A stretch of DNA of 64,000 nucleotides from Chlorobiota bacterium (GTDB taxonomy: Bacteria > Bacteroidota > Bacteroidia > Bacteroidales > F082). This document shows positions 34,848 to 43,850 of this stretch, piece by piece; within the stretch, counting starts at the first letter, position 1; each line of letters opens with the position of its first letter. A program made the position numbers and the translations under genes. Where the stretch lies: the NCBI GenBank assembly GCA_030596395.1, contig JAUVKF010000003.1:1-64000 (forward strand). The letters are read 5' to 3'. A model generated the notes under the pieces. That model had not been told where the DNA came from, searched no databases, and saw only the letters and a program-made list of their open reading frames with translations.

Positions 34848-35209
34848 TTGAAATCTGTTTTAATATTAATCTGGTTGTGCCGTATTAAGTTATTCGGGAT
34901 GATGTAAATATACGTTATTTTACGAATCACAGAATTACCCGGTTTTGATACACTTAAACTGTTTTTTTTAACATGTAGTTGCTTGATAAGGCATTATTAT
35001 ATTTTCCACATTATATTAAGAATGAGGAATAGTGTTCACGCCCGTTATTTTGCTTCTCCCAGGGTAAATATCGCTTACAACCCCCTATTCATAATTTTAT
35101 CTCATAAAACATGTTAAACCGGTAAAATTTACCTGCTTTTGTCATATCTTTATGAAGAGTTTTTTCATTAAAATGATAGAGAATCATTTAAACAAAAATT
35201 CATGAAAAG
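34848..35209. other. Divergent intergenic region, no feature seen
   Basis: These 362 bp separate the minus-strand T9SS gene from malonyl-CoA decarboxylase and must hold both promoters. I see no TTTG-N19-TAnnTTTG match, hairpin or small gene on either strand; the sequence is simply A+T-rich. Confidence 0.5.
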
Positions 35210-36544
35210 ATGAATTTAATTCGCCGCATTACGAAAAGTATTCTGGATCCCATCGCGGATGCAGGAGAGAAATTTCTCGATCTAACGAAATTTCATGGGA
35301 CAGCAAACCAGAAACTATTGAATTTGTGCGAAGACCTGATTTCTCATAAGGGGGTTGCTTCCGGAATTGCACTGGCCAGGGAAGTTGTAAACCTTTACCA
35401 GAAATTAAACCAGGACGAAAAGCTCACCTTCTTTCTTGATTTGAATAAACAGTTCGGGCCTTCTTTGCCGGAAATTGAAAAAGCAGCAAAGGATTTTGTA
35501 AAACAGCCCGACGAACAATCTTTAAGCCTTCTTACAAAAAGCTTGCAATCTAACCGACAGAAACTTTTCTCCAGAATGAACATGGCGCCAAACGGCACCC
35601 GGGCAATTGTTGACCTTCGTAAAGATCTTTTAAAATTTATGCGCTCAAACCCCGAACTTAAAACTGTGGATGATGACTTAAAAGTACTGCTTAAATCATG
35701 GTTTAACCCCGGATTCCTGATTTTGAAAAGAATTAACTGGGATACCGAAGCATCAATTCTTGAGAAAATTATTCAGTATGAAGCGGTTCACAACATCGAA
35801 AACTGGAATGATTTAAAGCAACGCCTGGTTAAAGACCGCCGGTGCTTTGCCTATTTCCATCCCGCCCTTGAAGATGAGCCCCTGATATTTGTTGAGGTAG
35901 CTTTAACAAGAGGGATTACAGGTTCTATTCAGGAGATTTTCAGTAAAGAAAGCAATGGAAAAAATAATTGGGATACTGCCATTTTTTATTCCATAAACAA
36001 TTGCCAGCGAGGATTAAGACAAATTCCCCTTGGAAATTTCCTGTTCAAAATGGTGGCTACCGAACTGGCTGAAGAACTGCCGGCAATCAAGACATACTCA
36101 ACGCTTTCTCCTGTTCCTGGTTTTGCAGATTGGCTAAAGGAAGAGTTGCAATCAAACAGTTCCGATATTATACCGGATAGCGACAAAGATGTTTTGAAAC
36201 TGCTTGAAGACCCTGAATGGTTTACAGATGAAGAACAGTGCAAAAATCTTAAAAAACCGGTAATCAGCGCATGCGCCAATTATCTGGTTGAAGTGAAGAA
36301 AAACGGATACCCGGTGAATCCTGTGGCTAAATTTCATTTTGGAAATGGAGCCAAATTGTACAGGATCAACTGGATGGGAAATACTTCTGAACACGGAATA
36401 GCTGAATCATTCGGACTGATGGTGAATTACCTGTACGACCTTAAAAACATTGAATCCAACCATGAGGCCTATGTTCAGCGCGGGGAACTGGCGATTTCAA
36501 AATCGATAAGGAAAAAGATAAATATAAGTTTGGAGAAAGGTTAA
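35210..36544 (+). CDS. Malonyl-CoA decarboxylase
   Basis: A 444-residue enzyme of the MLYCD family, which converts malonyl-CoA to acetyl-CoA and CO2. The N-terminal helical domain covers residues about 1-160. The catalytic domain shows the hallmarks KSWFNPGFLILKRINW, ILEKIIQYEAVHNI, DRRCFAYFHPALEDEPLIFV (split in two blocks in the family), FYSINNCQRGLRQIPLGN, TLSPVPGF and, near the C-terminus, the catalytic His in SEHGIAESFGLMVNYLYDL. The Ser and His residues needed for catalysis in the family appear conserved. Length is typical. No malonyl-CoA synthetase (MatB) or malonate transporter is nearby, so it may control malonyl-CoA level rather than malonate use. It appears monocistronic, with 210 bp before the next gene. 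Confidence 0.95.
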   Translation: MNLIRRITKSILDPIADAGEKFLDLTKFHGTANQKLLNLCEDLISHKGVASGIALAREVVNLYQKLNQDEKLTFFLDLNKQFGPSLPEIEKAAKDFVKQPDEQSLSLLTKSLQSNRQKLFSRMNMAPNGTRAIVDLRKDLLKFMRSNPELKTVDDDLKVLLKSWFNPGFLILKRINWDTEASILEKIIQYEAVHNIENWNDLKQRLVKDRRCFAYFHPALEDEPLIFVEVALTRGITGSIQEIFSKESNGKNNWDTAIFYSINNCQRGLRQIPLGNFLFKMVATELAEELPAIKTYSTLSPVPGFADWLKEELQSNSSDIIPDSDKDVLKLLEDPEWFTDEEQCKNLKKPVISACANYLVEVKKNGYPVNPVAKFHFGNGAKLYRINWMGNTSEHGIAESFGLMVNYLYDLKNIESNHEAYVQRGELAISKSIRKKINISLEKG

Positions 36545-36719
36545 TACACAGAAAATATTTACCTTTTTAGCAAAACATGCTATTGTGAATTAAACCTTCC
36601 GATATGCTTAATAACCAAAATCTAACTTTGGAAATAGGTTAATTAACTTAATGACATATCTATTTGAAAATCATTTTTCCCCATTCACCGACTAAGCTAT
36701 TCCACTCGCCGAATAGTGC

Positions 36720-36750
36720 TTTGCCAGCGCATTTTTTCACCATAGTTTTG
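36720..36750 (+). promoter_or_regulatory. Consensus Bacteroidota promoter (TTTG-N19-TAGTTTTG)
   Basis: TTTG at 36720-36723 and TAGTTTTG at 36743-36750 are separated by exactly 19 bp, a perfect match to the Bacteroidota consensus. Transcription would begin near 36755-36757, which argues that translation starts at the second ATG (36782), not at the ATG at 36755. Confidence 0.8.
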
Positions 36751-36781
36751 CTTCATGAAACGAATTAAAAAACACAATATC

Positions 36782-37243
36782 ATGAAAACTAAACTACATA
36801 TTGCAGCACTGATCACCATGATTACCCTGGTTGTAACCGGTAACTTATTTGCATCAGAATTTAACTTTAATGACGAAGCTTACATCAACGATATTCCTTT
36901 CGATACTGAAGTGGTAGTCAGTGAAATAATGACACCAGAATTTGACTTAGAAGATGAAGCCTATATCGATGACATTCCGTTTAACACGGCTTGTGTAGCA
37001 GCAAATTGCAATTACAGGAAAGCCATTTCGGTTTCATTTGAAATGGAAGAAGAAACTTATATCGATGATATGCCTTTTGATACAGAAAAAGTAGCCGTGA
37101 GCTATGCATACAACAAGGCAACATTGGTTGAATACGAAATGGAAGACGAAGCAAACATTGATGACATTCCATTTGATACATTTTCAATTGCAGCTAACAG
37201 CAATAAAGACAATACAATCAACTTGATCGCATCACAAAAGTAA
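36782..37243 (+). CDS. Secreted small protein with four DIPFDT repeats
   Basis: A 153-residue exported protein. From the ATG at 36782 a signal peptide (MKTKLHIAALITMITLVVTG, cleaved before about residue 24) is followed by four copies of a 16-17-residue motif [FY]-x-[MLF]-[EN]-[DE]-E-x-[YN]-I-[DN]-D-[IM]-P-F-[DN]-T, centred on IPF at residues about 39, 66, 98 and 130. The spacers are less conserved (27 residues, then 32 and 32). The acidic character and lack of any enzyme motif suggest a structural, binding or metal-chelating role; I know no named family. It has its own consensus promoter and a downstream terminator, so it is a well-defined single-gene unit likely to be strongly expressed. Confidence 0.85.
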   Translation: MKTKLHIAALITMITLVVTGNLFASEFNFNDEAYINDIPFDTEVVVSEIMTPEFDLEDEAYIDDIPFNTACVAANCNYRKAISVSFEMEEETYIDDMPFDTEKVAVSYAYNKATLVEYEMEDEANIDDIPFDTFSIAANSNKDNTINLIASQK

Positions 37244-37289
37244 ATTAGAGGTTTGCGATTTGTTGTTTGTTTCGTTTCAACATATCTCC

Positions 37290-37320
37290 GGAAGCACGCA
37301 GAAATGCGTGCTTCTTTATT
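37290..37320 (+). terminator. Hairpin terminator after the DIPFDT-repeat gene
   Basis: GAAGCACGC at 37291-37299 pairs with GCGTGCTTC at 37306-37314 around a 6-base loop, and T-rich sequence (TTTATTTA) follows. It lies about 50 bp after the stop codon at 37243. The AAGCACGC core also occurs in the repeats near 9660 and 9870. Confidence 0.75.
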
Positions 37321-37349
37321 TAGTGCAATTAAAGCAATTTGATATTGGG

Positions 37350-38870
37350 TCAATTCCGAATCGGTGCATCCAATCCCTGCTCAATCATCCATTCGGGAAG
37401 TTCGGGTTTGTGGCTTAAAGTTTTTTTACGGAAAGGGCTCCACAACAGTGTAAATATATCTGAGGCTGTCATATATCGGCCAAATTTTCGTAAGAGCCTG
37501 AAAGTGGCTACAGGACGATAGAGTACCAGGTAACCAAACAACTTCATATATCCCTTTTTCCTGGCTTGGTGAACTACTTCGCTCGGAAGAATTGTTGGAT
37601 CAATATCAGAGCATTTGAACCACTTATACCAATCGCACTCATCATCAATGATACCTTTATCAACATATTCCTGCCAGAGCGGGGTTCCGCGGTAAGCGCA
37701 AAGCCGATTAAAGCCAAATGTGTCGAGCTTAAGCCTGGCAGCGAAACGGAAACTTTCAACAATGTCGTCAACCGTTTCATCCGGCGATCCGATCAGGAAA
37801 AAGCCGTGTGCTGTTTCAATTCCGACTTTTTTGGCTTGTTTTACAGCATTTTCTATCTGTTCGATGGTCTGGTTCTTGTTCAGTCGGTCGAGTACTTTCT
37901 GTGTTCCTGCTTCAATGCCAAAGGCAAGAAAAGTGCAGTTAGCCTTTACCATTAATGGGAGTTCCTCTACAGCCAGTGAATCCACTCTACCTTCACAGCC
38001 CCAATGGAACCCCAGCTTTCTGTCAATGATCCCATTACAGATGGCCTCGATGCGTTTCCGCTGCATCAGAAAATGATCATCGGTAAGATAAATTGATCTG
38101 TAGCCTTCATCATGCAACTGTTGCATTTCACCCAGTACGTGCTCCGGTGAGCGGCTCCGCCACCTGCCTCTGGCCAAAGATGGAATGTCGCAATAGATAC
38201 ATTGAAAAGGGCAGCCACGTGTTGTTTGCATGGTACAAAAACGGTCGAGCGAAAGAACAGCCGGCACATCCAGCGGCATCGATTCGATATACTCGATGGG
38301 CAGGCTTTTCCTGTCGGGATAAGGAAATTGGTCGAGGTCTTTGATCAACGGTCTGTCAGGATTATGCACTACCTCTCCGTTCGACCGCCAGGTAAGACTT
38401 CCCACTATTTTCAGATTATCCAGGTTGTCGAGGTACTCAGGAATCAGTTCTTCACCTTCCCCCCTGCCTACACAATCGATGTACGGTGCATCATTCATAA
38501 TTTCAACAGCATTAACTGTTGCAAATGCTCCTCCAACAATAATGGGTGCTTTCGGTGCTGCTTTCTTCAGCCGTTGCGCCATACTCTTCATAACATTGTA
38601 TGAAGTAGTTGAAAGAAAAGAAAGAGCAAGTATATCAGGTTCTTCCTCTTTCACGGCTTGCTCGATGTGCTCTTCCTTCATCTTTGGATGGCATGTATCG
38701 AACATCGTGACCTCGTGTCCGTGGCTGCGGATTACCGGCGCCAGTGTCTGAATGCCAAGTGGCGGGAAAGCCATCACCTCAATGCGGTCACTGTTTTCTT
38801 GTTTCCTGAGTTTTTCAGGAAGAATATTGTAATAATCCTCGTCGCGGATATAAATGAGGAAGATCTTCAT
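37350..38870 (-). CDS. B12-binding radical SAM protein
   Basis: A 506-residue cytosolic enzyme. Residues about 1-180 form a cobalamin-binding-like Rossmann domain (PPLGIQTLAPVIRSHGHEV, LSFLSTTSYN, IIVGGAFATV). The radical SAM core has the C-x3-C-x2-C cluster motif in TRGCPFQCIYCDI (near 220-232), and later GSPDETVDD and a C-terminal helical region. This BchE-like class includes methyltransferases and cyclases in lipid, hopanoid, porphyrin or natural-product pathways. No pathway partners are adjacent: the gene is flanked by the DIPFDT gene (convergent) and a divergent phosphatase. The second Ala/Gly-rich patch is intact, so the enzyme looks functional; the substrate is unknown. Confidence 0.92.
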   Translation of the reverse strand: MKIFLIYIRDEDYYNILPEKLRKQENSDRIEVMAFPPLGIQTLAPVIRSHGHEVTMFDTCHPKMKEEHIEQAVKEEEPDILALSFLSTTSYNVMKSMAQRLKKAAPKAPIIVGGAFATVNAVEIMNDAPYIDCVGRGEGEELIPEYLDNLDNLKIVGSLTWRSNGEVVHNPDRPLIKDLDQFPYPDRKSLPIEYIESMPLDVPAVLSLDRFCTMQTTRGCPFQCIYCDIPSLARGRWRSRSPEHVLGEMQQLHDEGYRSIYLTDDHFLMQRKRIEAICNGIIDRKLGFHWGCEGRVDSLAVEELPLMVKANCTFLAFGIEAGTQKVLDRLNKNQTIEQIENAVKQAKKVGIETAHGFFLIGSPDETVDDIVESFRFAARLKLDTFGFNRLCAYRGTPLWQEYVDKGIIDDECDWYKWFKCSDIDPTILPSEVVHQARKKGYMKLFGYLVLYRPVATFRLLRKFGRYMTASDIFTLLWSPFRKKTLSHKPELPEWMIEQGLDAPIRN

Positions 38871-39080
38871 AAACGAATCATTTGGTGTAAAGGTGATAAA
38901 AGTAGATAAAATATGTATCCTTTCTGGAAACTATGAGCTATGCAGCTTTGTTGTCTGTAATATCTGCCTGACAACTTGCTCAGAAGGGGAACCTCATCGT
39001 AAAGAGTTATCCTTTTTTGGCGCCGGATGAATCTCTCAGTTAAAAACCATTAAATTAGCCCATACAAAAAACACAAAACA

Positions 39081-39881
39081 ATGAATACAAAGATCACCAT
39101 AGTTACAATGCTTCTTTTGAGCATTTTCATCACATCATCATGCGAACAGAAAACCAAAAAGGACGGAGTACAAGCTATCAATAATAACCTACTGATGGCC
39201 ACGCTCTACAATTATTATGCTTCCGAATACAGTGCTTTGTCACACCAGGCCTTTAATATTGCAACTGAAAGGCTTATTGATATAAGGAGAGAAAACCCAG
39301 CCCGCCCTGACCTGGCCGTTATAATAGATATTGATGAAACAATACTGGACAACAGCCCTTTTGAAGCGAAGATGATCCTTGCTGACTCAGAATTTAATTC
39401 AGGTTCGTGGACACACTGGTGTAAGCTGGCTGCTGCCGAACCGGTTCCGGGGGCTTTGGAGTTTTTGCAACTGGCCGATTCGATGGGTTTTAATGTGTTC
39501 TATATTTCGAACAGGAGTAAGGAAAAAGTTCAGGATTCAACAATCATAAACCTTCAAAAACTTGGTTTTCCGCAGCTTAATGCAGATCATTTTTTATTGA
39601 AAGAAAAAACAAGCAACAAAGAAAGCCGCAGGCAAGTGGTTTTAAAAAACTATGAAATTGTATTGCTTGCCGGAGATAATCTTGGCGATTTTTATGAAGA
39701 TTCATCCGATCATGCTGTTCGTGATAGTCTGATGCTGGCCAATAAAGAAAATTTTGGAAACAAATTCATTGTACTGCCCAATGCCATGTATGGCGAGTGG
39801 GTTGCATCTATTGGGCTTCGTGGTAATAAAAAAGCAGCAGATTCGTTATTGAAAGTGATGATAAAAAGTTACCACGATTGA
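39081..39881 (+). CDS. HAD-family acid phosphatase lipoprotein, class C / e(P4) type
   Basis: A 266-residue lipoprotein with a lipobox (ITSSC, Cys21), anchored in the outer or inner membrane. HAD motif I is IIDIDETILDN (Asp83, Asp85), with motif II in YISNRS and motif III/IV around AGDNLGDF. This matches the e(P4) 5-prime-nucleotidase lipoprotein family, which dephosphorylates nucleotides such as NMN and AMP outside the cytoplasm so that nucleosides can be taken up. All catalytic aspartates are in place. The GH97 gene follows 54 bp downstream on the same strand, so the two may share a transcript without an obvious functional link. Confidence 0.93.
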   Translation: MNTKITIVTMLLLSIFITSSCEQKTKKDGVQAINNNLLMATLYNYYASEYSALSHQAFNIATERLIDIRRENPARPDLAVIIDIDETILDNSPFEAKMILADSEFNSGSWTHWCKLAAAEPVPGALEFLQLADSMGFNVFYISNRSKEKVQDSTIINLQKLGFPQLNADHFLLKEKTSNKESRRQVVLKNYEIVLLAGDNLGDFYEDSSDHAVRDSLMLANKENFGNKFIVLPNAMYGEWVASIGLRGNKKAADSLLKVMIKSYHD

Positions 39882-39935
39882 TAAAAAGGTTATTTATGTT
39901 TTTAATATTTCCTATTAATTCTCAATAAGTTCAGC

Positions 39936-42014
39936 ATGAGAAATCTATTATACCTCCTTACAGGAATTATCTTAGTCATGGCATCCTGCAATTTGAAAAA
40001 ACAGCCTTCGGATATGTTTGTTGTTTCACCCGATAGAAATATAAAAGTCAAATTTTATCTAACATCAAGTGGACAGCCTGCCTATCATGTAAGTTTTAAA
40101 GGAAAACCCATTATTGATGAGTCAACGTTGGGGTTTAAGCTTAAAGATGCACTTCCTTTAAAAAACAATTGGGAGCTAGTTACGAAAAATCTTCATGAAT
40201 TCAACGAAACCTGGGAAATGCCATGGGGCGAGCAGCTTGAAGTTTTGAATCATTATACAGAGTTGGTGGTTGGATTGAAAGAAACCAAGGAGCCCAATCG
40301 GATCATAAGGATTGTTTTCAGGGTTTATAATGATGGACTGGGATTCAGGTTTGAGTTTCCCCGGCAGGAGGCGATAGATACAGTTATTATCATGGATGAA
40401 AATACACGCTTCAACCTAACCGGCAACCACCTGTGCTGGTGGCAGCCCGGCGACTGGGATATTTATGAACATCTTTATCATAAAACACGCCTCAACGAAA
40501 TTGATGCCCTTCAGTTTCAGAATCACAAAAACCTGGCACAATCCTACATCCCTGAAAATGCGGTGAATACGCCGGTCACCATGAAAACTGATGAAGGGCT
40601 TTACCTGAGCTTCCACGAAGCCAACCTGACCGATTATGCAGGTATGACATTAAAGATTTTCAAGGAGCAATTTTTACTGCAAAGTGAATTGGTTGGGTCT
40701 GACAGGCTAGGATATAAAGTGAAACGAAGCACGCCTTTCGAAACACCCTGGCGCACAATACAAATCAGTGAAACAGCCGGGGGTTTAATCGAATCCAATT
40801 TGATCGTTAACCTGAACGAGCCCAATAAAATTGGTGATGTAAGCTGGTTTAAACCAACCAAATACACCGGCATATGGTGGGAAATGCATCTTGGAAAAAA
40901 CACCTGGGATTATGCCGGTGGCAAACATGGGGCGACAACCAATAATGCTAAAAAACTGATTGATTTCTCATCAGAAAACGGCATTGGCGCCATGCTGGTT
41001 GAAGGTTGGAATACAGGCTGGGAAATCTATGTAGCAGCTGACGGCCGCAAAGGAAAGTTTGATTTTGTAACCCCCTACCCTGACTATAACCTGAAAAAGG
41101 TGGTTAAGTATGGAAAAAGAAAAGGTGTTGAACTTATCATGCACCACGAAACACAGGGAGCACCGGAGAACTACGAAAAAAACCTCAATGAGGCATACCA
41201 GTTGATGAGCGATCTGGGTATTCATACGGTTAAAACCGGATATGTGGGAACAATCATCCCAAAAGGAGAATACCATCATGGGCAATATATGGTAAATCAT
41301 TATCGGAAAGTAATTGAAACAGCTGCTAAATACAAAGTAGCTGTTAATGCACACGAACCCATTAAGGCTACAGGAATCCGACGTACTTATCCAAATGCCA
41401 TCTCACGTGAAGGATTACGCGGCCAGGAATTTAACGCGTGGTCATCTGACGGAGGGAATCCACCAGATCACCTTCCAAATGTTGCTTTCACGCGAATGCT
41501 TGCCGGACCGATTGATTATACACCGGGAATTTTCAACATTAAACTAAATCCCTACAAACCGGATAACCAGGTGAACACTACCCTCGCCCAGCAACTGGCT
41601 TTGTATGTTGTTATTTACAGTCCGATACAAATGGTGCCTGATTTAGCTAAAAATTATGAACGTCAGCCCGCTTTTCAGTTCATCCGCGATGTGGGTGTTG
41701 ACTGGAAGCAATCAAAAGTATTGAATGGCGAGGTTGGTGATTTTGTGACCATTGCCCGCGAAGAAAGGGAAACAGGCAACTGGTTTATCGGCAGCATCAC
41801 CGACGAAAATCCAAGAACAATTTCCATCATACTCGATTTTCTTGAACCGGGCGTAACTTACGATGCCATCATTTATGCCGATGGCCCCAAAGCTCACTGG
41901 GACGATAATCCAATCGACATTGAAATTCATAAAAAGGAAGTACACAATCAAACTGAATTGACCATTAACCTGGCTCCGGGGGGTGGGTTTGCTGTTAGTG
42001 TGATGAAGAAATAA
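39936..42014 (+). CDS. Glycoside hydrolase family 97 lipoprotein
   Basis: A 692-residue lipoprotein (MASC, Cys18) with the three-part GH97 layout: N-terminal beta-sandwich (about 25-275), (beta/alpha)8 catalytic barrel (KYTGIWWEMHLGKNTWDY at the start, MLVEGWNTGWE), and a C-terminal beta-domain. Candidate catalytic and calcium-binding Glu residues are in HHETQG (near 404), NAHEPIKATG (near 473) and GQEFNAW (near 497). The HHE and HEP glutamates are typical of the inverting SusB-like alpha-glucosidase branch rather than the retaining alpha-galactosidase branch with an Asp nucleophile. No SusC/SusD pair or other carbohydrate genes are nearby, so this is an orphan GH97. The precise sugar specificity is not certain. 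Confidence 0.93.
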   Translation: MRNLLYLLTGIILVMASCNLKKQPSDMFVVSPDRNIKVKFYLTSSGQPAYHVSFKGKPIIDESTLGFKLKDALPLKNNWELVTKNLHEFNETWEMPWGEQLEVLNHYTELVVGLKETKEPNRIIRIVFRVYNDGLGFRFEFPRQEAIDTVIIMDENTRFNLTGNHLCWWQPGDWDIYEHLYHKTRLNEIDALQFQNHKNLAQSYIPENAVNTPVTMKTDEGLYLSFHEANLTDYAGMTLKIFKEQFLLQSELVGSDRLGYKVKRSTPFETPWRTIQISETAGGLIESNLIVNLNEPNKIGDVSWFKPTKYTGIWWEMHLGKNTWDYAGGKHGATTNNAKKLIDFSSENGIGAMLVEGWNTGWEIYVAADGRKGKFDFVTPYPDYNLKKVVKYGKRKGVELIMHHETQGAPENYEKNLNEAYQLMSDLGIHTVKTGYVGTIIPKGEYHHGQYMVNHYRKVIETAAKYKVAVNAHEPIKATGIRRTYPNAISREGLRGQEFNAWSSDGGNPPDHLPNVAFTRMLAGPIDYTPGIFNIKLNPYKPDNQVNTTLAQQLALYVVIYSPIQMVPDLAKNYERQPAFQFIRDVGVDWKQSKVLNGEVGDFVTIAREERETGNWFIGSITDENPRTISIILDFLEPGVTYDAIIYADGPKAHWDDNPIDIEIHKKEVHNQTELTINLAPGGGFAVSVMKK

Positions 42015-42488
42015 ATCCGCTTCAGGCGTCCACGCCTGAAGAAACTATGTACTAGCTTAAGTCTGAGACTTAAACCAGGGAGAGTTTTTAAATGATTTTC
42101 AATACTTTACAGCACTTATCGCTTGCTTTTTTGACTAATTATTTGTATATTGCAAAACAATTCAATACAATGAGTGACTATATATTCATATTCGTCATAG
42201 TTGGAATTATTTTAATCGCTTTATTCAATATACGTTTTATCAGCCGTCTTTCAAGAAGTATTGGTTTATTCATTATGTCAATAGGCAGGATTTTTCATCA
42301 CAAAAAACGACACACATCAAACCATGCCGGTTCTCCAGAATAAAGTCATTATCTTCTCCCAGTTTCAGGCGTCCACGCCTGAGGTTTACCAAATTACTAC
42401 ACTCATTGTTGGGTTTAAGTCAGAAGACTTAAACCAGAAAGATATGTTTAAGCCTGGAGGCTTAAACCAGTATTATGGTAGCAAATGG
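42015..42488. repeat. Hairpin cluster (CAGGCG and TTTAAGTC types)
   Basis: The perfect palindrome TTCAGGCGTCCACGCCTGAA lies at 42021-42040, and its 18-bp core recurs at 42365-42382. Each is followed by TTTAAGTC-type hairpins: 42057-42073, 42413-42434 and GTTTAAGCC/GGCTTAAAC at 42446-42467. One small membrane-protein frame lies between the two clusters. No T-runs follow the hairpins, so these look like interspersed repeats, not classical terminators. Confidence 0.75.
42170..42343 (+). CDS. Possible small single-pass membrane protein
   Basis: The ATG at 42170 opens 57 codons. There is one clear transmembrane helix (YIFIFVIVGIILIALF, residues 4-19), an amphipathic second stretch (SIGLFIMSIGRIF) and a basic His/Lys-rich tail. 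The position between two repeat clusters and the lack of a known family make it a weak candidate; a frame extending upstream to 42092 lacks a sensible N-terminus. Confidence 0.35.
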   Translation: MSDYIFIFVIVGIILIALFNIRFISRLSRSIGLFIMSIGRIFHHKKRHTSNHAGSPE

Positions 42489-43850
42489 CTAATCAATAGC
42501 TGCCAACCCCTGCCTGAAATAGATAAGATTAAGGTTTTTTAGCATGGCCTCAAAGGCTTCTTTTTTTGCATCTACTTTGCTTTGCCCCACTCCTTTTGTA
42601 CCAACAATATCTTTGCTCCAGGTCAGCTCTTTTTTCGCAGTAAATACCTTGATGTTGCCTCCCAGGTAAACAGAAGTCAGACTGCTAGATGATTCCCCGT
42701 TAGAATAATTTAAGTTCAGTTCGAAGATATAATCAACCCGATCAACGGTATCTAAAAGGTATCCGGCATACAGGGCATTTTTCTCAAATAGCTGAATAAT
42801 CCCATTGCAGTTGTTGTTTTTACAAAAATCATTTTCGATGGAAATAGCCAGCTTAGGTTGGGTAATTGTAAGTTGAATTGCCGTTGACTCTGTTTTTCGA
42901 TTGGTAAGCAAACCACGGACAAATAAATCGTCGGTTGCTTTTTGTGCAATATCCTCAAAGTCAACGACTGCAATTATTTGTTCTTTGTCATTTTTCGATT
43001 GAATCAAACCGGGTTCAACGAATGCGTGTCCTGCATCATCAGTAAATGCGTCATTCTTTTTCAAATATCCTCCACTATAACTGAAAGTAAGCGGGATTCC
43101 TTTAATTGGGTTATCGTTATATAACACTGCAAACATTAAAGGCTCACCAGGACTTTCACCACGCTTAACAACAACTTCATCAACCCCTGGCATTATTGAT
43201 ATTGACGAGACCACCAGGTTTAACGAAGCAAACAGTTCATTTCCCACATCAATTGTGCTCCCATTATTATCAGCAGTAGTTTCTTCAGCCATGTATTGTT
43301 TGATCGCTGACAAACCCTGAAGATAAAACGATATCGCGTCTTTGGGATTTGCATTTTGTTGTGCTTTTTGTCCGGCTACGTATTTTGCTTTTGCATTTCC
43401 AATGGCCTCTCTTTTCCTTTTTGCTTTAGCCTCGTAATACACATTTTTATTGATACGGTAATAAACCCAATAGCCATCCTCATTTTCATAAAAATCTATG
43501 GGTTCAAAACCTTCCAGGTAGTCATCCGATATCATCTCAATACGCTGGTCAAACAGATCAGTATTTCCGTACGTTGTTTCGATGGTATGTAAAACAGAAG
43601 TTGAACTGATTTGTACTGAAACCTCAGCTGCAAGATCAGCCAGGGCATCCTGTTTTGACTTTTCAATATACCCAGCCCGCAAACCGATTTTCGTGGACGA
43701 GCCTACACCTGAATAATAACCTTCAATATTTGGTTTCTGTTTGACCCATTCAGGTTGCGCTTCAAATTCGGCTGCACGCTTTTTTGCAGCACAGGATGAC
43801 AATCCAATTATAACTGCAAGAATGAAAACAAATTTAAGTTTTACCATCAC
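42489..43850 (-). CDS. LPP20-family lipoprotein
   Basis: A 453-residue lipoprotein (lipobox GLSSC, Cys20). Residues about 30-160 resemble the LPP20 domain (PEWVKQKPN, YYSGVGSSTK, KQDALADLAAEVSVQISS, VYYRINKNVYY). The remainder is beta-rich and includes Ig-like or PEGA-like segments (LMFAVLYNDNPIKGIPL, AFVEPGLIQS) and a C-terminal part resembling a LpoB/CsgG-type repeat (LTWSKDIVGTKGVGQSK). Proteins of this class form periplasmic or outer-membrane assemblies, but their job in Bacteroidota is unknown. The start overlaps the stop of the upstream TPR lipoprotein gene by 4 bp, so the two are translationally coupled and probably work together in the envelope. MMV at the start allows 43850 or 43847. 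Confidence 0.82.
   Translation of the reverse strand: MMVKLKFVFILAVIIGLSSCAAKKRAAEFEAQPEWVKQKPNIEGYYSGVGSSTKIGLRAGYIEKSKQDALADLAAEVSVQISSTSVLHTIETTYGNTDLFDQRIEMISDDYLEGFEPIDFYENEDGYWVYYRINKNVYYEAKAKRKREAIGNAKAKYVAGQKAQQNANPKDAISFYLQGLSAIKQYMAEETTADNNGSTIDVGNELFASLNLVVSSISIMPGVDEVVVKRGESPGEPLMFAVLYNDNPIKGIPLTFSYSGGYLKKNDAFTDDAGHAFVEPGLIQSKNDKEQIIAVVDFEDIAQKATDDLFVRGLLTNRKTESTAIQLTITQPKLAISIENDFCKNNNCNGIIQLFEKNALYAGYLLDTVDRVDYIFELNLNYSNGESSSSLTSVYLGGNIKVFTAKKELTWSKDIVGTKGVGQSKVDAKKEAFEAMLKNLNLIYFRQGLAAID

Noticed and set aside
36755-36781. Earlier ATG for the DIPFDT-repeat protein
   Set aside because: It coincides with the expected transcription start of a perfect promoter and puts nine basic residues before a normal signal peptide; the ATG at 36782 is preferred.
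42021-42040. Rho-independent terminator after the GH97 gene
   Set aside because: The palindrome has no following T-run and recurs at 42365 as a repeat.
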